In this document: positions 49,133 through 63,718 of the stretch, in pieces | Position numbering within the stretch: the stretch's first letter is position 1 | Layout of the letters: each line of letters begins with the position of its first letter | NCBI GenBank assembly: GCA_035772405.1 | Contig: JAYKKM010000216.1 | Coordinates: 2,478,501 to 2,542,500, forward strand | DNA: 64,000 bases | Reading direction: 5' to 3' | Origin: Chrysogorgia sp. JL179-B06 | Taxonomy: Eukaryota > Cnidaria > Anthozoa > Scleralcyonacea > Chrysogorgiidae | Position numbers and translations under genes: made by a program | The notes under the pieces: model-generated | The model's input: the letters and a program-made list of their open reading frames with translations, nothing else | Databases searched by the model: none | Told to the model about the DNA's origin: nothing

Positions 49133-49455
49133 TTAAAGTGCATCTGTGGGGATTTAACATATTTGTAATCTATGGATTCTCCTGAGATAAATTGTAATAT
49201 ATCTTGTCAGCTGAAAATTTCATCTTCATAGACTTTTTTGCTGTTAAAGTTGACGGAAATAATGTCATAGCGGGCATCTGTCTATATGAAAACCTCTTTA
49301 CAGATTCCCGCTATGACGTCATTTCCGTCAACTTTAACAGCAAAAAAGTCTATGAAGATGAAATTTTCAGCTGACAAGATATATTACAATTTTTCTCAGG
49401 AGAATCGATAGATTACATATATGTTAAATTCCCACAGACGTTATATGCACTTTAA
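49133..49455. mobile_element. Foldback element with about 145-bp arms and TTAA ends
   Basis: TTAAAGTGCATCTGTGGGGA ... to the inverse CCCACAGACGTTATATGCAC and TTTAA. Long identical core: CTGTTAAAGTTGACGGAAAT with its complement. Small loop CTATATGAAAACCTCTTT near 49282-49299. Confidence 0.92.
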
Positions 49456-50403
49456 GATACTGGTTCGTTTGAGAAGCTATATCGATCATACACTCGAAAG
49501 GGTTTATTATTTGATTAGAAAACACCTCGAAGTTGGTTAAAAAACTTGGCTATCACCTCGTTTTTCAACACACTTCTCGTTCTCGGTGTTTTCAAATCAG
49601 ATAACAAACGCCTTCTAGTGTATGATATATATTACTTCTTCGTCGGCACAAATACAGAGTGCAAACTTGTAGCACAAAGCAGATTTATTAAGCTACGCGA
49701 ATTTCCGCTTCTTCTACAAAGCACAGACGATCAAACGATAACAAACAATGGTGCCATGAGCAACTAAGGAATTGAATTTATCCGACTTGCAAAATAGCAA
49801 AGGAGGCATCTCCTTCGTGTACCGGACACACAATGTACACAGACTACGTCATAGACACATCAAGGTTATTTTCTCGGGATTCAGAAGCTTTACAAGAACA
49901 AAAACCTTAACCATAACCCAAATAAAAACTCCTATAAAATAGTCCTAACCCTGAAATAAAAGAATGCTAACCCTACTTTTAAAATAAATATTTCAATGAT
50001 GTAATATTCTGTACGAAGGAATATTACCAAAGCTTATTATTAATTCAAATCAATGCTGTTCTAGTGTTTTAAAAATAACGTGTGGTCTTCTGGGACAGGA
50101 CAAACACTCATAAAATATAAAATCTTTGGAATATGTATTCCAAAGATTCTAAGATCGCATCGTATGCCGTTGTACCGAAATGTCGACATGTTCTTTGGAT
50201 ATATGAAGCTCTCGGGAATATTATGAGCGTCATTCATCTGAATTTTCGGAATAAATTTTGTTTTTAACTGGTTTATTTTTAAGGGAGGGTTTTTACATTT
50301 GCTAAATTCAGTTTGCCACGGGCGCAGTGGGAGGACGCGGAATCCGTGATTCTGCTTTAAGTCTACCCTGAATTTAAAATACGTATTATAAATTGAGTAG
50401 ACT
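49456..50403. other. No gene recognised
   Basis: Contains a CCTAACCC-like scrap at 49945-49975 and nothing else supported. Confidence 0.3.
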
Positions 50404-50516
50404 TAGGCCCGGGTCAAACGTCGAACTTTTCATGAGTCGAACTCAATGTAAATTAGGAAACTCTTTTGTTTAAGTTCATTTGCATTGAGTTCGACCCATG
50501 AAATCTGGGCCTTATA
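50404..50516. mobile_element. Short MITE with GGCCCGGGTCAAACG end
   Basis: TTAGGCCCGGGTCAAACG and TTTTCATGAGTCGAACTCAA on the left; TTGAGTTCGACCCATGAAA and GGGCCTTA on the right. TTA flanks both sides, compatible with a PIF/Harbinger-type target. Confidence 0.65.
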
Positions 50517-51359
50517 AGCTACTCGTAAACGAATTCATAATTAAGTACCTGAATAATTTAGTTCCAGTATCATATCTAAGTGCATATTTGGTACGGAACT
50601 ATATAGTATCCACACATACAATACAAGAAGAGACAAATAATCACCTGCAACTACCTAAACCTAGCCTGCGTAGCGCGTTTAGTTCGCTCTTCTCTTCTCC
50701 CTCCCCCTTTCGAGAGCCGCTAGGGCCGTGGCCCATATAAAATTAGTGACCGCATTTTTAGGTGATTCGGGCATGCCTCCCAGGAAAGTTTTGAAATATA
50801 GAACCTCGGAAACACCATTTCCTGCAATTTGAGCGAATGTTTTCAGCTGGAGGATTTAATGCCAATTTTTTATCAATTTCCTTTAGTTTACATGTTGACT
50901 AAGAAATTTCATGTTCATTACATCTTCTAACTTAATCACTCTGAAGATGTTGCTGGGTGCAACGAAACGTTAGTAAATATATTCGAATTTTTTTTTATTC
51001 ATGGTTTTGCATTTGACGATTTTAAGCTGGGCTCTTATCTTTATTCTACGTTCACGGCATCATTTCTACAGTTTGTATTGTTCTCTAGAACCCGAATTAC
51101 ACAGAGCCAAATTATCAGGATCGAGATCTCACGTAGCAATCGCAATCTTGATAATTTTCGTCGTTTAATTGGTTTAAATACTAGATATATTTGTTTCATA
51201 AATAAATAGTAAGATACCCAAGAAATCAATAATATTCATCTACCAACGATGTTGACTGCAAAACCCGCTTTAATATCGGCGTTGATAATTTCGAATGGTA
51301 AAAAAGTAAAATGATTGATCATGAGCAAAATCAGAATTTTTATTTCTCATTTTATTTCT
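50517..51359. other. Intergenic with one CTGAAGA stem motif
   Basis: CTGAAGATGTTGCTGGGTGC AACGAAACG at 50941-50969 belongs to the dispersed motif described in the findings; TAGCCTGCGTAGCG at 50662 is an unpaired hairpin-family end. Otherwise nothing. Confidence 0.35.
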
Positions 51360-51529
51360 CATCTCCTCCTCCTCTTGCTCCACGTCTTGCTTCTCCTCTT
51401 GCTCCTCCTCCTCTTGCTCATCCTCTTGTTCCTCGTTTTGCTCCTCCTCTTATTCCTGCTCTTACTCCTGTTCCTCCTCTTGTTCTTCCTCTTGGTCCTT
51501 CTCTTGCTCTTGCTCCTCCTCCTGTTCAT
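51360..51529. repeat. CTC-rich minisatellite, first block
   Basis: CTCCTCTTGCTC-type 12-bp units, cut by the LINE at 51530. Confidence 0.9.
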
Positions 51530-51838
51530 TGTGGACCGTGCATTTATTACATCGGCTCCAAAGCTGTGGAACGATCTTCCCGCACACATTCGTAACGCAA
51601 AGAATATGGACTGTTTTAAGAGGCTTCTTAAGTCTCTTTTTTATAGATTAGCGTATGTTAATTCTACCTAATCTTTCTTCTTATATTTATTATTATATTA
51701 CTTTATTTATTGTACTTATTCTACACTTGTATATGTATCTATATTTATATGTATCTAAATATTTTAATGAACATTGTAATGCGCATTCGATCATCACGTC
51801 ATGTAGAACGCGCAATATAAATTAATAACTTATTATTA
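51530..51838 (+). mobile_element. 5'-truncated LINE inserted in the CTC-rich minisatellite
   Basis: APKLWNDLPAHIRNAKNMDC and FKRLLKSLFYRLAYVN to a TAA, then a short 3' UTR ending in an ATT-type tail at about 51838. The same minisatellite resumes on the other side, so the LINE landed inside the array. Confidence 0.75.
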
Positions 51839-54690
51839 TTGTTATTCCTCCCCCTGTTCCTGCTCTTCCTCTTGTTCGTCCTCTTGTTCCTCCTCCTGCT
51901 CCTCCTATTGTTCCTCCTCCTGCTCCTCCTCTTGTTCCTCCTCCTGCTCCTCCTCTTGCTCTTCCTCCTGCTCCTCCTCTTGCTTCTCCTCTTGCTCCTC
52001 CTCTTGCTTCTCCTCTTGCTCCTCCTCTTGGTCTAATTGGTCCTCCTCTTTTTCCTCCTCTTTTTCCTCCTCCTGTTCCTCCTCTTGTTCCTCCTCTTGT
52101 TCCTCCTCCTGTTCCTCCTCTTGTTCCTCATTCTGTTCCTCCTCTTGTCCCTCCCCTTGCTCCCCCTGTTCTTCCTCTTGTTTCTCCTCCTGTTCCTCCT
52201 CTTGTTTCTCCTCCTGTTCCTCCTCTTGTTCCTCCTCTTGTTCCTCCTCCCACTGTTCCTCCTCTTGTTCCTCCTCTTCCTCCTCCTCCCCCTGTTCCTC
52301 CTCTTGCTCCTCCTCTTGTTCCTCCTCCTGTTCCTCCTCTTGTTCTTCTTCCTGCTACTCCTCTTGTTCCTCCTCTTGTTCCTCCTCATGTTCCTCCTCC
52401 TCTTGTTCTTCCTCCTGCTCCTCCTCCTGTTCCTCCTCTTGTTCCTCCTCATGTTCCTCCTCCTCTTGTTCTTCTCCTCCTCCTCCTCCTGCTCCTCCTC
52501 TTGTTCCTCCTGTTCCTCCTCTTCCTTCCTCCTCCTCTTGTTCTGTTCCTCCTCTTGTTTCCTCCTCTTGTTCCTCCTCCTCCTCCTCTGTTTCTCCTCC
52601 TGTTCCTCTTGTTTCTTCCTCCTCATCCCTCTTGTTCTCCTTCTCTCCTCCTGTTCCTCCTCTTGTTCCTCCTTCACCTGTTCCTCCTCTTGTTCTCTCC
52701 TCCTCTTCCTCCTCTCCTTCTCCTCTTGTTCCTCCTCTTTTCCCTCTTGTTCTCCTCCTCTTGTTCCTCCTCTTGTTCCTCCCTTGTTCCTCCTCTTGTT
52801 CCTCTTGTTCCTCCTCTGTTCCTCCTCTTGTCCTCCTGTTCTCTCCCTCTGTTCCTCTGTTCCTCCTCCTCCTTCCTTTCCTCCTCTTCCTCCTCTTGTT
52901 CCCTCTTTTCCTCTGTTCCTCTCCTGTTCCTCCTCTCTTCTCCTCCTCCTCTTCCTCTCCTCCTCCTCCTGTTCCTCCTCTTGTTCCTCCTCTCCTCTCT
53001 GTTCCTCCTCTTTCCTCCTCTTGTTCCTCTCCTCCTCCTCTTCCTCCTCTTGCTCCTCTTCCTCCTCCTGTTCCTCCTCCTTCCTCCTCTCCTCCTCTTC
53101 TCCTCTCCTCCTCCTCCTCCTGTTCTTCCTCCTCCTGTTCCTCCTCTTCCTCCTCCTCTCCTGTTCCTCCTCTTGTTCCTCCTCCTTCTCCTCCTCTTGT
53201 TCCTCCTCTTGTTCCTCCCTGTTCCTGTCCTCCTCTTGTTCCTCCTCTTGTTCCTCCTCCTCCTGTTCCTCCTCCTCCTGTTCCTCCCCCTGTTCCTCCT
53301 CTTGTTTCCTCTTGTTCCTCCTCCTGTTCCTCCTCTTGTTCTCTCCTGTTCCTCTTGTTCCTCCTCTTGTTCCTCCTCCTGTTCCTCCTCCTCTTGTTCC
53401 TCCTCTTGTTCCTCCTCCTCCTCTTGTTCCTCCTCTGTTCCTCCTCTCTTGTTCCTCCTCTTGTCCTCCTCTGTTCCTCCTCTTGTTCCTCCTCTTGTTC
53501 CTCCTCTTGTTCCTCCTCTTGCCTCCTGTTCCTCCTCTTGTTCCTCCTCTGTCCTCCGTTCCTCCTCTTCTTCCTCGCTCCTCCTGTTCCTCCTCTTGTT
53601 CCTCCTCCTGTTCCTGCTCCTCTTGTTCCTCCTCTTGTTCCTCCTCTTGCTCTTCCTCTTTCCTCCTCTTGTTCCTCCTCTTCCTCCTCCTCCCACTGTT
53701 CCTCCTCTTGTTCCTCATCTTGTTCCTCCTCCTGTTCCTCCTCTTGCTCGTCCTCTTGTTCCTCCTCCTGTTCCTCCTCTTTCTCCCTCGATCCTGCTAC
53801 TCCTCTTGTTCCTCCTCTTGTTCCTCCTCTTGTTCCTCCTCTTGTTCCTCCTCATGTTCCTCCTCTTGTTCCTCCTCTTGCTCCTGCTCCTCCTGTTACT
53901 CCCCCTCTGTTCTCCTCCTGTTCCTCCTCTTGTTCCTCCTCCTGTTCCTCCTCCTGTTCCTCCTCTTGTTCCTCCTCCTGTTCCTCCTCTTGTTCCTCCT
54001 CTTGTTCCTCCTCTTGCTCCTCCTCCTCTGTTCCTCCTCCTCTTGTTCCTCCTCTTGTCCTCCTCTTGTTCCTCCTCTTGCTCCTCCTCTTGCTCCTCCT
54101 CATGTTCCTCCTCCTCTTGTTCTTCCTCCTGATCCTCCTCTTGTTCCTCCTCCTCTTGTTCCTCCTCCTGTTCCTCCTCCTCTTGTTCCTCCTCTTGTTC
54201 CTCCTCTTGCTCCTCCTCTTGTTCCTCCTCCTGTTCCTCCTCTTGTTCCTCCTCCTGCTCCTCCTCTTGTTCCTCCTCTTGTTCCTCCTCTTATTCCTCC
54301 TCTTATTCCTCCTCCTGTTCCTCCTCTTGTCCTTCCTCCTGCTTCTCCTCTGCTCCTCCCCTGTCCTCCTCTCTCCTCCTTGTTCCTCCTCTTGTTCCTC
54401 TTGTTCCTCCTCCTCTCCTGTTGCTGCCTCTTGTTCCTCCTCCTGTTCCTCCTCTTGTTCTCCTCTTGTTCCTCCTCTTGCTCCTCCTCCCCCTGTTCCT
54501 CCTCTTGTTCCTCCTCTTGTTCCTCCTCTTGCTCCTCCTCCTGTTCCTCCTCTTGTTCCTCTTCTTGTTCCTCCTCTTTCTCCTCCTCCTGTTCCCCCTC
54601 TTGTTCTCTTGTTCCTCCTCTTGTTCCTCCTCCTGTTCCTCCTCTTGCTCTTCCTCCTGCTCCTCCTATTGCATCCTCCTCTTCTTACTA
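51839..54690. repeat. CTC-rich 12-bp minisatellite, 2.85 kb
   Basis: Units CCTCCTCTTGTT and CCTCCTCCTGTT, with 1-2 base indels mostly between 52500 and 53600. The plus strand is almost all pyrimidine apart from one G per unit. Open frames of up to 894 codons (Leu/Phe/Ser/Cys/Pro/Val or Glu/Gln, Lys/Arg/Asn, Arg/Gly/Thr on the other strand) are products of the period and are not genes. Confidence 0.96.
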
Positions 54691-54997
54691 TAATGTCCTC
54701 TTCCACTTTCTCCATTCCTAATCAATATTAATGTTATAGCGCCTCATTAGTTATGCTTACGTCATATCCCTCATAGGCCCCACACCCTAACATCTTCCAC
54801 TAGTACCCAAAACTTCATTAGTTATTCCACTCGAATTGACAATTCCGTTATTCCTTCCGAACCATTTAGGCATGATGTCATTCCCGAATAGTTTCGAGCT
54901 CAGATTACGATGATGACATGACATCATACCAAAATGGCTCGGAAGGGAAATCGGAATTGTTCGAGTGGAATAATTAATGAGGTTAAGGTAGTAGTAG

Positions 54998-55029
<32 letters not shown>
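54691..55029. other. Intergenic with inverted TTCGGAATTGT-like words and (AAT)n
   Basis: Two opposed segments (54855-54900 and 54900-54960) share TCATTCCCGAA/TTCCCTTCC-like words. (AAT)n at 55001-55042. Confidence 0.4.
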
Positions 55030-55043
<14 letters not shown>

Positions 55044-55738
55044 TGGTTGAGGGAAATGATGGTACTCCATAGATTTCCGCAATGGATTGGAAGAGTGATC
55101 CAGAAACTGAGTTCAAGCTGGAACACAAGAATAAAAGCTAATACAAGACAAGGTGATGAAATCTCGGAACTTATACGATTCAATAAAGGCCTCCCCCAAG
55201 GTGATGCGCTATGCCCAAGGTTGTTCACGCTATGCATCAATCCGATAGCGTGGAAGTTGAAGGCTACAGAAGGATACATCCTGTCCAAACCCATTAGAAT
55301 GAACAGATCTAGTATATATTGACGATTTGAAAATCTTCGGAGCTTCCCGTGGCAAACTAGAAAGAGTGCTGAGATCAACCAAGTCCTGGATGGCAGATGT
55401 TGGTCTCGAATGGAATGAGAGAAAATGCTCCGTAGTCGTCAGCGATGGAAGTAGGAGACTCGGATAGGATTAACAATCCTAAAGATGGATCCTATTATAA
55501 GTTCCTAGGGGTGATGGAAACAGGAGGATGCTGTAGTGCTACAGAGTGCAGCCAAAGCCTACTTATCAGATTTCAACAAAGTTATAGCGTCCAACCAATT
55601 TGCACTTCCCATCCTAAGTTATCTAATGTGGACCCAGGTCTGGTTATTAGCAGAGCTGCAGAGATTGCACAGGGAAACTCGCAAGGTTCCAGTGGAGAAT
55701 GGCGCAAAGCACTCTCAATGTGATTGGACTATACCTAT
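55030..55738 (+). mobile_element. Reverse transcriptase relic (R2/NeSL-like non-LTR element)
   Basis: Plus strand, several frames: RFPQWIGRVIQKLSSSW, FNKGLPQGDALCPRLFTLCI (RT block 4), then a shifted YIDDLKIFGASRGKLERVL (the YxDD catalytic site), SWMADVGLEWNERKCSV, ASNQFALPILSYLMWTQVW and ELQRLHRETRK. Frameshifts at about 55315, 55470 and 55530 disable it. A hairpin element is inserted at its 3' edge with an 8-bp duplication (55739-55746). Confidence 0.75.
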
Positions 55739-55746
55739 GTTTAACT

Positions 55747-55836
55747 CAACCTCGTACCCAGGGTCTCATCTCCGCTCGCCGCAGCGAGTGTGGGGGCGGG
55801 CGGCGAGCGGAAATGAGATCCTGGGTACGAGGTTGT
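55747..55836. mobile_element. Hairpin MITE, CAACCTCG family, 8-bp TSD
   Basis: CAACCTCGTACCCAGGGTCT to its near-exact inverse ending GGTACGAGGTTGT; loop TGTGGGGGCGGGCG. Direct repeats GTTTAACT (55739-55746, 55837-55844). Confidence 0.9.
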
Positions 55837-55842
55837 GTTTAA

Positions 55843-55844
<2 letters not shown>

Positions 55845-55908
<64 letters not shown>
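55845..55908. repeat. (TA)n dinucleotide tract
   Basis: Uninterrupted TA repeat of about 64 bp adjoining the inverted Penelope-like fragment. Confidence 0.97.
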
Positions 55909-55910
<2 letters not shown>

Positions 55911-56143
55911 AATAGAGAGCTTGTGTTTGTGTTTCGAGAGTCCAAGTTAAGGGTTACATCGAGGAAATTCACCACTTTCTTGTTTGCTTCGATTGTAATT
56001 CTTAGTTCGTTATCTTGGAAGGTTTTACAGATATCTTTCTTCATTCGCTCGGTTTCTTGCGGTGTTCCTGTGGATATTCCCAGGCCATCATCTCTGTAGA
56101 GGCCTATAGAGTTGCCGTATTTCGATTGCAAGAGGGATAACAT
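55909..56143 (-). mobile_element. Penelope-like RT fragment on the opposite strand
   Basis: The minus strand reads [16 protein letters not shown] (catalytic YRDD motif of Penelope-like RTs) followed by a thumb-region segment ending [14 protein letters not shown], the same point at which the plus-strand copy begins at 56156. The two pieces are therefore head to head, one RT fragment inverted against the rest, with (TA)n immediately beyond the minus-strand piece. Confidence 0.8.
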
Positions 56144-56152
56144 ATAGCATAC

Positions 56153-57019
56153 TACGTGGTGAATTTCCTCGATGTAACCCTTAACTTGGACTCAGGCCTA
56201 CATAAACCATATATGAAACCGAATAACACTCTCAAATACGTTAATACTAAGTCCAACCACCCACCAGCCGTCTTGAAGAACATCCCGATAGGAATCAACA
56301 AACGACTTTCAGAGATATCCTCCAACGAAGAAGTATTTAATAACGCAGCGCCTGCCTACCAGAAAGCCTTAGACGACAACGGATACAACTACAAACTAAA
56401 CTAGGAGAAACCTGATCAACCGAAAGCAAACAGAAAACGCAACATTATTTGGTATAACCCCCCCTACGATCACAACGTCAAAACAAACATCGGCAAATAA
56501 TTTCTGAATACAATAGATAAATGTTTCCCGACTAATAATAAACTCCACAAGATTTTTAATCGGAATACTACAAAGATTTCGTACAGCTGCATGCCGAACG
56601 TGGGAGCCATAATCGAGGGAAACAACAAGAAACTGTTGCGGAACAGCGTAAACCCCGAGCTCGAGAGGAAATGCAACTGCCCGAAAGATGCAAAGTGCCC
56701 CCTGGGCGGTGAATGTCTCTCCAAAGACATTGTCTACCGTGCAACAGTAACCTGCGGCAATGCAACTGAAACGTACGTTGGCCTGACCGCAACCAGCTTC
56801 AAATCCAGATACGCAAACCATAAGGCCTCATTCAAAACGGAAACAAAACGAAACGCAACAGAACTGAGCAAACATATTTGGAATCTGAAAGACAAAAATT
56901 TGAACTACGCTATCAAATGGAACATTTTATGCCGTGCTCCCCACTATTCTAATATCAGGAAACGATGTAATTTATGTATAGAAGAGAAGTTTTATATTTT
57001 ATGCAAACGTCACATTTAG
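56153..57019 (+). mobile_element. Penelope-like element: 3' reverse-transcriptase part and GIY-YIG endonuclease (broken)
   Basis: Two consecutive segments. 56156-56404 encodes the RT-proximal region ([10 protein letters not shown], then [20 protein letters not shown] and [12 protein letters not shown]). 56591-57019 encodes the C-terminal region: CNCPKDAKCPLGGECLSKDI, TYVGLTATSFKSRYANHKAS (the GIY-YIG family core, with YVG and the helix Arg) and RCNLCIEEKFYI to a TAG stop. A stop after YKLN and a frame change separate the two, so this copy is not one intact frame. A hammerhead motif follows at once and (TA)n flanks both sides. Confidence 0.85.
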
Positions 57020-57023
57020 TCTA

Positions 57024-57068
57024 GCACTGATGAGTGCAGGTTCGCCTGTACGAAACAGAACTGTATGC
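57024..57068 (+). ncRNA. Hammerhead ribozyme motif at the 3' end of a Penelope-like element
   Basis: Core CTGATGA (57027-57033), stem II GTGCAGG/CCTGTAC closed by a TTCG tetraloop (57034-57051), GAAA (57052-57055), a very short stem III (ACAG-AA-CTGT) and cleavage triplet GTA, with predicted cleavage after 57065. Stem I is short (GCA/TGC). It begins five bases after the stop of the GIY-YIG reading frame. Type I hammerheads with minimal stem III are established features of Penelope-like elements and retrozymes. Confidence 0.85.
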
Positions 57069-57104
57069 AATAAACTAATGTCGAAAGTGTAACCGTGTCC
57101 AGTT

Positions 57105-57545
<441 letters not shown>

Positions 57546-57565
57546 GTGACAATATCATAACAATA

Positions 57566-57598
<33 letters not shown>

Positions 57599-57640
57599 AC
57601 CTGATGAGTGTGAGATGAAAAAATGAATGTGAGATGAAAA

Positions 57641-57698
57641 AATCACCTGATGAGTGTGGTAAGCTACGCTTGCCATACGAAACAGATCTGTAGTGATT
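57641..57698 (+). ncRNA. Second hammerhead ribozyme motif (type I, minimal stem III)
   Basis: All core positions are present: stem I AATCAC/GTGATT (57641-57646 with 57693-57698), CTGATGA (57647-57653), an 11-bp stem II GTGTGGTAAGC/GCTTGCCATAC with a TAC loop (57654-57678), GAAA (57679-57682), stem III ACAG-AT-CTGT, and the GTA cleavage triplet (cut after 57692). Stem II sequence differs fully from the copy at 57024 while the fold is kept. No open frame lies next to it; it is likely a Penelope-type terminal repeat or retrozyme remnant. Confidence 0.88.
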
Positions 57699-57737
57699 AA
57701 AATTCAAATGAAGTAACTCAAGTTTGTCCTTTTGTCT

Positions 57738-57859
<122 letters not shown>

Positions 57860-57984
57860 AGTCAATAATATATATAACGAAGTCAATCGTCTAGTTTTCA
57901 CTATTCCCTCTGATTTGCCTTTATCTGACCCCGAGAGATCTGTTCTTGCGAAAGGTCTCAAGTTTGTTCCCAACTCCGGGCGGC

Positions 57985-58350
57985 CGGGACCAGTTGCGAA
58001 AAATGCAACTTCAATTGAGGCCTTTCGGTTGGAATTGAACCCGCGACCCTGCGATGCTAGTGCAGTGCTCTGACCACTGAGCTACAGAAGCCGTTGCCGA
58101 GAGTCACGAGTTCTGTATATATGGTGGTGGTAATGCCAGGATAAGATTCTGGGTATATTATAGGTAATATTTGGCATTTCACTCGATCAAACTATATATA
58201 TAGAACTCGTGACTAAAAAACCATATATAAAAACCATATATACAGAACTCGTGACTAGGCTCTCGGCAACGGCTTCCGTAGCACTTGAAGTTGCATTTTT
58301 CGCAACCCCTTCCGGTTTGGTCTTAAAATGTATGTATTCCAACCGTGATT
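57985..58350. mobile_element. SINE pieces, tRNA-Ala-like family
   Basis: Minus-strand tRNA-like head 58019-58092 (reverse: GGCTTCTGTAGCTCAGTGGT, loop CTAGCAT with AGC), body fragment to 58205, and a second plus-strand fragment 58235-58345. Rearranged copies of the family at 8871-9825. Confidence 0.75.
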
Positions 58351-58451
58351 CCAACACCCGGCGAGGATTGCGAGGGGACTAATCGGTACAAGAAGGACAG
58401 TAATGACGTCCGATGCTATTAAGTCCCAGATCCCAAAACTCCCGGCCCTCT

Positions 58452-58491
58452 TCTCCCTCTTTCTTTTAAAAGACACGTTAAGACATATCAT
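58452..58491 (+). promoter_or_regulatory. RPS12 TOP-type start region and noncoding exon 1
   Basis: A long pyrimidine run (CTCTTCTCCCTCTTTCTTTT, 58449-58467) is followed by a short purine-rich leader and a strong donor CAT|GTAAGTTTAG at 58492. A second leader segment begins after CCGAAACAG at 58617 and carries the ATG. This is the usual layout of an animal ribosomal-protein gene with a 5' terminal oligopyrimidine tract (translation controlled through mTOR/LARP1). The exact transcription start is inferred. Confidence 0.6.
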
Positions 58492-58640
58492 GTAAGTTTA
58501 GAATCCTTCGTAAATTTCAATGTTGTGTATTCCATCGAGCGATTTTAATAATCTAAAACTGTTTACGGATATGTTGCAATATTTTTCACCCTATTTTTTG
58601 TTTTCTTTCCGAAACAGTAAGGAGTTTCGCGAAGACAACC

Positions 58641-62690
<4,050 letters not shown>

Positions 62691-62728
62691 TGTGTTGTTC
62701 AAGCTTTGTAATGTCTTCAAAAACATGA

Positions 62729-62734
62729 AATAAA
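62729..62734 (+). promoter_or_regulatory. RPS12 polyadenylation signal AATAAA
   Basis: AATAAA lies 39 bases after the RPS12 stop codon, in an A/T-rich stretch, the normal position for the poly(A) signal of a short 3' UTR. Confidence 0.75.
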
Positions 62735-63303
62735 AAATCTAATGATGATTTTTAATTTATGAACTGCTTATTGTTTAATATTAATGTATACCGTACTGGA
62801 AGTGGAATAAGTGTCGATTTGAGTTAAGAAATCCAATGAAATTTAGTTGATTATTCAGTTTTAAGTCGGGTCTTACATGATCGCCACTTTTCAGGCAGCA
62901 CAATCTAAATCTAATGCCAGGGTTCGTCATTGCATTAGGTGGGGGGTGGGTTAGAACCTAAGTTGTTTTGGGGTTAGCAGTTCTATGATGTATATCATCA
63001 TACAGGTATGAATGAATGAATTTTATTTAATGAACTTTATTTATTTATTTATTATTTATATAGGCATTTTATTTATATAGGCATTTTATTTATATAGGCA
63101 TTTATTTATATAGGCATACAGGTACAGTATGTCCGATCATATCATGTATATCATGAAATGACTTAACCTAACCAAAAATAAAAACCATGCAAAAACATAA
63201 ATGTCCTTTTCAGTCATCCTTTTAGCTGTTTATGCAAAGCGCCAGAATTTTAGAAACGTGTTCTGAAAAGTGATGCCTTGTGAACAAATCAGAAATGGAA
63301 AGT
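62735..63303. other. Intergenic after RPS12, with GGTTAG MITE scrap and 20-bp repeat
   Basis: 62935-63000 has GTTGTTTTGGGGTTAGCAG; 63046-63120 repeats TTTATTTATATAGGCATTTT four times; 63160-63230 matches the end of the MITE family at 18004 (GTCCTTTTCAGTCATCC). Confidence 0.6.
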
Positions 63304-63410
63304 TAGCCTGGATTGGAGCCCCCTTATGTATTTCAATCACAAGAAAACTATTTCTTGTGATTGAAATACATACATATAATATATACATACAGGGGCTGCC
63401 ACGCAGGCTA
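63304..63410. mobile_element. Hairpin MITE, TAGCCTG family, 8-bp TSD
   Basis: TAGCCTGGATTGGAGCCCCC to GGGGCTGCCACGCAGGCTA, inner stem GTATTTCAATCACAAGAAA and its exact inverse. Flanks TGGAAAGT (63296-63303) and TGGAAAAT (63411-63418). Confidence 0.85.
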
Positions 63411-63718
63411 TGGAAAATTCCCTTTAGAGCTAATCCCTTTGCACGGGGCTAGAGTGATAATCTCGACCAGCAGGTTTTTGTTGCTGTGGTAACTAATTGG
63501 GTAAGTAAAGTTTTAGCCCAGCCTCTGTTTAAAAAATTTATTGAGCATGTGCAAACAGGAATTCTCGTCAACTTTACACACTTGTCGTGGAAATAAAAAA
63601 AATGATTAAATGGGACTATAGTACTGGTTTAAACTCAGAGTAATATGTTGCACTCCTAGTTATATAAAGTAAAAATAAGCCTATAATAACATTTGTAGTT
63701 TTGCTGAAACCTACAACC

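Noticed and set aside
51839..54731. Very long open frames (up to 894 codons) on both strands
   Set aside because: They are translations of a 12-bp minisatellite; all frames are open and no start context, domain or splice logic exists.
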